DNA from: Chondrus crispus
Lineage: Eukaryota; Rhodophyta; Florideophyceae; Gigartinales; Gigartinaceae
Assembly: GCF_000350225.1 (NCBI RefSeq)
Contig: NW_005178873.1
Location: forward strand, 1 to 64,000
DNA length: 64,000 nucleotides
Reading direction: 5' to 3'
Position 1 is the first letter of the stretch. Each line of letters starts with the position of its first letter. The notes below the pieces were generated by a model. That model ran no database searches. It saw only the letters and a list, made by a program, of their open reading frames with translations, and was not told the origin of the DNA. Position numbers and translations under genes: made by a program. Shown one piece after another: positions 59,367 to 64,000 of the stretch.

Positions 59367-60267
59367 CGTCGGGTCGTCGAAGCGAGAACTCCGGCGGTGG
59401 TCTGCTGAGTACGAGCTCGAACGGCGTCGTGCCGGTGGTGCGGTGTACGTGGGAGTTATACGCGTACGTAAGCGGCCCCACGTACACGTCCCAGTCGTCT
59501 TGATGCTCGCCTACGTAGTTGCGTAGCATCGCAGCGATCGTTCGGTTGTATCGCTCAACTTGCCCGTTCGTCTGGGGATGGTATGCCGATGTGTACATAT
59601 TTGTTATCCCCAGAACACGGCACGTGCTGTGGAAGAACTTGACGTTGAACTGCGGTCCGTTATCCGACAGCAACGTGCGCGGGACGCCGTATTTAAACAC
59701 CCAAGATTCGCAGAACGCAACTGCGACGGTGTATGCGGTTATCGTGCGGAGCGCCACGACTTGCGTCAGCTTACTGAAGCGGTCCGTAGTCACGAGCAGG
59801 AACCGTTTCCCTGTCTTCGTCTTGGGGAGCGGCCCCAAGATGTCGATCGCGAGGCTCTCGAGGGGCCTCGTAGCTGGAAACAATCTCAATCGGTTGAGAT
59901 GTTTCCTCAGCTTCACCCGGTTCATCGCGCAGGTTCGACACCCTCGCACCGTGGCCGCGACGTCTGCAGCCAGGTGGGGCCAGTAGTATTCGCGTCGAAG
60001 TGCGTAGTACATACGGTTCTGGCCCGGGTGCCCCGCGATGGCCGGGTTGTGGCACAGGCGAAGGAGCCTGGCGCGGAGCGTCCGAGGTACCACCACCTGT
60101 ACGATATCAGGGTCGAAGGGGTGTCTCCGCTTGAGCACCCCTTGGTGGTCCTCGAAGAACGCGGAGTCCCGGGACTCTGACTGTCGTGCCAAAACGGTTT
60201 GGCAGAAGTCATCCACGCGTTGCTCCTCGGCTATCTCCTCTATCGTAAGAGGGGCCGGAAGGTCGTC
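59350..60267 (-). pseudogene. Gypsy-B integrase
   Basis: This part is in the same frame as RT/RNase H, separated from it only by TAG 60270-60268 (SSVAPP, stop, DDLPAPLTIEEIAEEQRVDD). The zinc finger is CHNPAIAGHPGQNRMYYALR ... CRTCAMNRVK. The catalytic core is LAIDILGPLPKTKTGKRF (Asp), LLSDNGPQFNVKFFHSTC (Asp) and HPQTNGQVERYNRTIAAML (Glu). The YNSHVHRTTGTTPFELVL motif follows. The frame drifts off after about 59355. All catalytic residues are intact. Confidence 0.92.
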
Positions 60268-63200
60268 CTACGGTGGGGCGACCGACGAGTCGAGCGCGCC
60301 AGCATCGGGGTCTTCGGCGCGCTGGATGTCGGCGGCGTCGAACTCGTCGTTCTCCTCCCGAAACGAATTGGGTCCTTGGAGAGTGGGGGCCTCGTCGTCT
60401 CCTCCCGGTTCGTCGCGTGTCCGTACGCGCGACCTTGTCCGGGCTTCAGCTTGGTTCCGTGTCGTCACGAAGACATGGACGGCCTGATGATCACAGCTTG
60501 CGGTACAAGCGTGGTCCGCGAGCTCGTTCGATACGTCTCGAACTGTCGTGCCCCCGTCGAAAGTGGGGATGTCGTCATCCACCTCGACGGTGGAGCGAAG
60601 GTCATCGGCGACCTTCGGCGACACGAGTCGTGACAGGGCATCGGGCACCTGATGCACGCGTCCGGGGCGGTACTGAATGGTGAAATCGTATTCAGCCAGA
60701 CGTAGCCGCCACCGGGTGAGTCTTCCGGAACTCTCGGTGAGGGACATGAGCCATCGGAGGGCGTCATGGTCCGTCCGTACGGTGAACTTCGTGCCTTCTA
60801 CGTACGGCCGTAATGTGCGGACGGCCCACACTACGGCGAAGCACTCGCGTTCGGTAGCGCTGTAGTTGCGCTCACTATCGGACAGTGAGTACGACCAATA
60901 CCCCACGGGGCGCCAGTCGTTCGGCTCTTCGTGCTCCTGAAGTAATGTGCAGCCGAGTTGGTAGGCACTCGCGTCGGTGTCTATCATGTACGGACGACCG
61001 TGCCGGGGCAACGCGAGGATCGGCGGAGCGATCATGCATTTCTTAAGGTTCTCGAACGCCTGAAGTTGCAGCTCCGTAGGGTTATAGAAATCGGGATCCG
61101 AATCCTTGCGCGTCATGTCGGTCAGAGGACGCGCAATCTTAGAGAACCCCTTAACGAATCGGCGGTATACGTTACACGCCCCGAGGAACGAGCGCACTTG
61201 CGTCAACGTCCTCGGGAACGTGAACGTCTTGAAAGCGTCGGCCGCCGTATCGGCCACGCTCAACTTGCCTGGGGAGATGACGTGCCCCAGGTAGTGCACC
61301 TTCGGTCGGAAGAAGCTGCACTTCTTGAGCTTAAGGGAGATACCGGAACTCCGCAGTAAGCTCAAGACGGTATCGAGATGCCTCGCGTGTTCTACGTGCG
61401 TACGGGAGAACACGATCACGTCGTCGAGATAGACGAGGCATATTTGCCAGCGGACTCCGGAGAGTATTATGTCGAGCGCACGTTGGAAGGTGGCCGGTGC
61501 CCCTTTGAGTCCAAACGGCATGCGCAAGTGGCGAAACGTGCCCATGTGCGTCGTAAACGTGGTCTTATCCCGATCTTCCGGAGCGACCGGGATCTGCCAA
61601 TAACCGGAATTGCAGTCCAACGTGGTGAAGACGGCTGCATCTCCTAACGAGTCGATGCAGTCGTCCATCCGTGGCAGCGGATACGAATCCGCTGCGGTCT
61701 TCGCGTTGAGACGCCGGTAGTCCACGCAGAACCGAAGAGACCCGTCTTTCTTCGGTACGAGCACCACCGGGGACGCCCACTCGGTGCTCGCGGGTTCGAT
61801 AACCCCTGCGTTCAACATCTTGTTGACCTCCTTCGCGACCATTTCGCGCATGGCCGGGCCCTTCCGATAGGGCATAGAACGAATCGGTTTCGTTCCCGGT
61901 TCGAGGGGAATGCGGTGCTCCGTGGCTTGGATCGTTCCAAGCGCACCGCTCCACAGACTTGAGTGCTTACGGAGCATCTCGAGTACGTGGCCACGAAGCT
62001 TGTCATCGTTGATGTATGACAGGTCGATCTCTTTTTCCCAATCCGTCGGTGGATTGTCGGGATCCTTCTGCTGGGGGACTACAGTACCCCTCGCCGTCGG
62101 TTGGCATAAAGGTGACCGTTCGACCGGGTCGACCCCCCTGCCCCCGGCGGTGGTCTCATCGTCGGAGTTGGATCGGCCAACTCCTACCCCACCGACTTGA
62201 TCGGTCAAGTCGGTCAGGTGTAGCGCGTGCGCGATCCTCTCCGCGACCTTACGTTCGGGAGTGAAGATCGCGAGGGGGTTGCGCTTCGCGTATCCCACGA
62301 CGGTGTGCTTCGGAAGCCTTCTTTCTCGTCGTGAGAAATTCGCGACGATGACGTCGAAGGTCTGATTCGGTAGGACCTCCGCGACGCCATTCGTCAGCCT
62401 CACTCCATGTCGGTGTTGGAGTGAGGGCTTGGGTTCCAGGAACACGAGGCCCCTCCCCGCGGTTGTCACACGCACGCCGGCTTGTGACATCGCGGGGATG
62501 GTAACCCAGCGGGCGATTCGGATCGCTTGCGGGGCCTCCTCGCGTACGTCTGGCCGACCCGTGTGTCGCCCGTGTCGCCTGGTAGGGGGCGTCGACTCCC
62601 CCTTTCCGTCAACGATGGCGACAGAACCGCCTTGGCGTAGCTCCATTCGTTGAGCTTCGATGTCGATACATCGCACGTGCGTATCGATGAAGGCCGTGCC
62701 GAGAAGGACCGGCACGGCGAGCTGGTCTGCGACTACGAACGGAATTCGGAACACCGTGTTCCTCAACCGCACCGCCAGGCGGACGACGGCCGAAAGCTTG
62801 AGGGGGTTGCTATTCGCGCCTGCCAATCGTGGCAGAGGTGCGTCGTGCACGACGTAACGCGTCCAATCGGGGGGAAGGTCGGCCTTCCTCACCAGATTAT
62901 ACCCCGAGCACGTATCAACGGCGATCGTGCGGGGTTTAAATGCATTTCCCTCTGTGGCTATCGAGCCGAGGACGTTGTAGATCTTCGACGTCAGAAGGCA
63001 AACGACGCCGTCGACAACCTTCGGGGCGACCTTATCGATGAGGTCGTTCCGCCGGGGCCCTCGATTTCGGTGCTGGCCCCGCTTGCGTTTCCTTCTCCCC
63101 CTTCCTTGGGGCGTCCGCGGATCAGTGGCGCCCCTCGGATTACTGGAGTCCGTACGACACGGACCTTTCTCCGGCAACCTTGGGCTCGCGGGAGTCAGGG

Positions 63201-63339
63201 GGTCGACCGAATCTTTTCGGTCCTCGTTGCCCCCGTCGCCATCGTTACGCCTCACCGGGACGTCGGCTGTCCCGGTGTCTTGTTCTCCTAACGTCGGGCC
63301 TTCGGAGGCCTCGACGTGCGCTCCCTCCTGTATCGGCAT
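60268..63339 (-). CDS. Gypsy-B protease, reverse transcriptase and RNase H
   Basis: This 1023-codon frame, taken from ATG 63339, starts about 140 bp after the gag stop in a different frame, so pol may need reinitiation or frameshifting. The retropepsin-like site is IAVDTCSGYNLVRKADLP (about residue 140), with Cys where the family has Gly (DTG/DSG). RT motifs are FCVDYRRLNAKTAADSYPLP, TTLDCNSGYWQIPVAPED, RMPFGLKGAPATFQRALD and CLVYLDDVIVFSRTHVEH. The connection is KVHYLGHVISPGKLS. RNase H is MIDTDASAYQLGCTLLQEH, then YSATERECFAVVWAVRTL and FTVRTDHDALRWLM. The tail is acidic. Apart from the TAG that ends it, it appears intact. Confidence 0.93.
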   Translation of the reverse strand: MPIQEGAHVEASEGPTLGEQDTGTADVPVRRNDGDGGNEDRKDSVDPLTPASPRLPEKGPCRTDSSNPRGATDPRTPQGRGRRKRKRGQHRNRGPRRNDLIDKVAPKVVDGVVCLLTSKIYNVLGSIATEGNAFKPRTIAVDTCSGYNLVRKADLPPDWTRYVVHDAPLPRLAGANSNPLKLSAVVRLAVRLRNTVFRIPFVVADQLAVPVLLGTAFIDTHVRCIDIEAQRMELRQGGSVAIVDGKGESTPPTRRHGRHTGRPDVREEAPQAIRIARWVTIPAMSQAGVRVTTAGRGLVFLEPKPSLQHRHGVRLTNGVAEVLPNQTFDVIVANFSRRERRLPKHTVVGYAKRNPLAIFTPERKVAERIAHALHLTDLTDQVGGVGVGRSNSDDETTAGGRGVDPVERSPLCQPTARGTVVPQQKDPDNPPTDWEKEIDLSYINDDKLRGHVLEMLRKHSSLWSGALGTIQATEHRIPLEPGTKPIRSMPYRKGPAMREMVAKEVNKMLNAGVIEPASTEWASPVVLVPKKDGSLRFCVDYRRLNAKTAADSYPLPRMDDCIDSLGDAAVFTTLDCNSGYWQIPVAPEDRDKTTFTTHMGTFRHLRMPFGLKGAPATFQRALDIILSGVRWQICLVYLDDVIVFSRTHVEHARHLDTVLSLLRSSGISLKLKKCSFFRPKVHYLGHVISPGKLSVADTAADAFKTFTFPRTLTQVRSFLGACNVYRRFVKGFSKIARPLTDMTRKDSDPDFYNPTELQLQAFENLKKCMIAPPILALPRHGRPYMIDTDASAYQLGCTLLQEHEEPNDWRPVGYWSYSLSDSERNYSATERECFAVVWAVRTLRPYVEGTKFTVRTDHDALRWLMSLTESSGRLTRWRLRLAEYDFTIQYRPGRVHQVPDALSRLVSPKVADDLRSTVEVDDDIPTFDGGTTVRDVSNELADHACTASCDHQAVHVFVTTRNQAEARTRSRVRTRDEPGGDDEAPTLQGPNSFREENDEFDAADIQRAEDPDAGALDSSVAPP

Positions 63340-63479
63340 TACAGGAGCTCCCGTGCCCGCCTCCGGAAGCGGGGGATGTATTATCGGACAATACCCCCCG
63401 TGTCCTTGGCGAGCACGCGGGGTCGGGTCTAGTTCGTGGGGAAAAGACGGCTCACGCGACCGCGTGTACGTAACCGTCT

Positions 63480-64000
63480 TTACCCTTTTTTCGAACTACC
63501 CGTGCTATCGGAGCTAACCTCCTGGCTATCGACGGCCAGGTCCTCTTCCGGTAGCCGGTCGCGTGGGTCGGGACGATTCCCCCACTGTGGCTCGGCGGCC
63601 TCGGCGAAGTACTCCGGTACTTCCGGGCCTTGACCTGCGGCGTCCGGTCGTCGCAGGATATGGGGGACGAAGCGAGTCGGCTCTCCTTCGTGACCCTTTG
63701 TGGGTAGAGGGTACGGATCCTCTACCCAGTCTTGCAGGTACATTATCGCATTTTGTACATGTTGGGGTAACCGAGAACGGTATCGGTCCCCTCTTTCTCC
63801 TTGTAGGGGGTACCTTGTGTCCGCCTGGCGATAGGCGGGCCGATCCCGACGATCGACTTCGTTACGACGGTACCCGCCTCCACGGGGGGCGAAGCGTGCG
63901 CCCCCACCCGTTCGGTTCGGGAAATCTTGACGCGGAGGACGGCCCTCGCCCACCGCTTGCCGGAGGAGATTGCGCGCACCGGGGCGCGTCTCCATCTGGT
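63480..64000 (-). CDS. Gypsy-B gag C-terminal part (partial at the window edge)
   Basis: This frame is open at the right edge and ends at 63480. It is rich in Arg, Gly and Asp (RFAPRGGGYRRNEVDRRDRP), followed by a helical segment (YRSRLPQHVQNAIMYLQDWV) and an acidic, Pro-rich tail. No CCHC knuckle is visible in the part present. It is assigned as gag from its position before protease and its basic composition. Confidence 0.6.
   Translation of the reverse strand, partial: QMETRPGARNLLRQAVGEGRPPRQDFPNRTGGGARFAPRGGGYRRNEVDRRDRPAYRQADTRYPLQGERGDRYRSRLPQHVQNAIMYLQDWVEDPYPLPTKGHEGEPTRFVPHILRRPDAAGQGPEVPEYFAEAAEPQWGNRPDPRDRLPEEDLAVDSQEVSSDSTGSSKKG

Larger units (their letters stand above)
51463..64000 (-). 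mobile_element. Gypsy-B: giant chromodomain Ty3/gypsy element with antisense module (5' end outside the window)
   Basis: This is a minus-strand element inserted in the Helitron Rep gene. In window order: 3' LTR (51463-52119), polypurine tract, a 6.6-kb module with a 755-codon ORF on the plus strand, then chromodomain, integrase, RNase H, RT, protease and the C-terminal end of gag at the right edge. More than 12.5 kb is visible. Only a TAG (60270-60268) and a one-base shift near 59355 break pol. The 5' LTR and right target duplication are not in the window, so the insertion date cannot be judged. Confidence 0.85.

Overview
The window is eukaryotic nuclear DNA made mostly of transposable elements, several nested in one another, with a few sparse and mostly intronless host genes between them. 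Ty1/copia and Ty3/gypsy (chromodomain) retrotransposons and a Helitron are recognisable, and there are no bacterial operons, tRNA or rRNA genes. Three copia elements carry a primer-binding site complementary to the anticodon region of initiator tRNA-Met, as in Drosophila copia. A compact, intron-poor genome loaded with LTR elements would fit a red alga (florideophyte type), but that is a weak inference; nothing seen here fixes the species.

Layout. (1) 1-15893: Copia-1 (+), split by Gypsy-A (-, 1075-14425, 1052-bp LTRs, target duplication CACCC). Gypsy-A carries gag, protease, RT, RNase H, integrase and a chromodomain, plus 4.3 kb between pol and the 3' LTR holding two decayed copies of a gene on the opposite strand. 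(2) 16046-17852: a broken hypothetical gene, a 12-bp minisatellite, and the 3' end of a small membrane-protein gene. (3) 17941-22975: Copia-2 (-, target duplication AATAC), inserted into that membrane-protein gene, whose 5' part is at 22976-23306. (4) 23655-33130: Copia-3 (-, target duplication GTCGA), whose gag is split by the younger Copia-4 (+, 27645-32395, target duplication TTAAC). (5) 33131-45855: the host island. It holds palindromes, a secreted beta-sandwich-like protein (34343-35221), a foldback hairpin, a possible transposase remnant, a secreted basic cysteine-rich peptide (41589-41831), and a decayed gene joining a MYCBP2/Highwire-type zinc region to an F-box-associated domain (44030-44990). 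(6) 45861-46739: an 879-bp element with 16-bp inverted repeats and a Myb/SANT-like fragment, followed by a short acidic ORF. (7) 48155-51462: a Helitron Rep-Pif1 helicase gene (-), cut at its 5' side by Gypsy-B. (8) 51463 to the window end: Gypsy-B (-), with its 3' LTR, an intact 755-codon ORF on the strand opposite to gag-pol, and a nearly intact pol.

The most unusual feature is the shared design of Gypsy-A and Gypsy-B. Both carry a multi-kilobase module between pol and the 3' LTR whose recognisable coding sequence is antisense to gag-pol. In Gypsy-B that ORF is intact and the module is flanked by direct repeats of the pol-end/polypurine-tract sequence. The two nested insertions and the insertion into the membrane-protein gene can each be resolved to the base, and single-copy removal of the target duplication keeps the host frame open.
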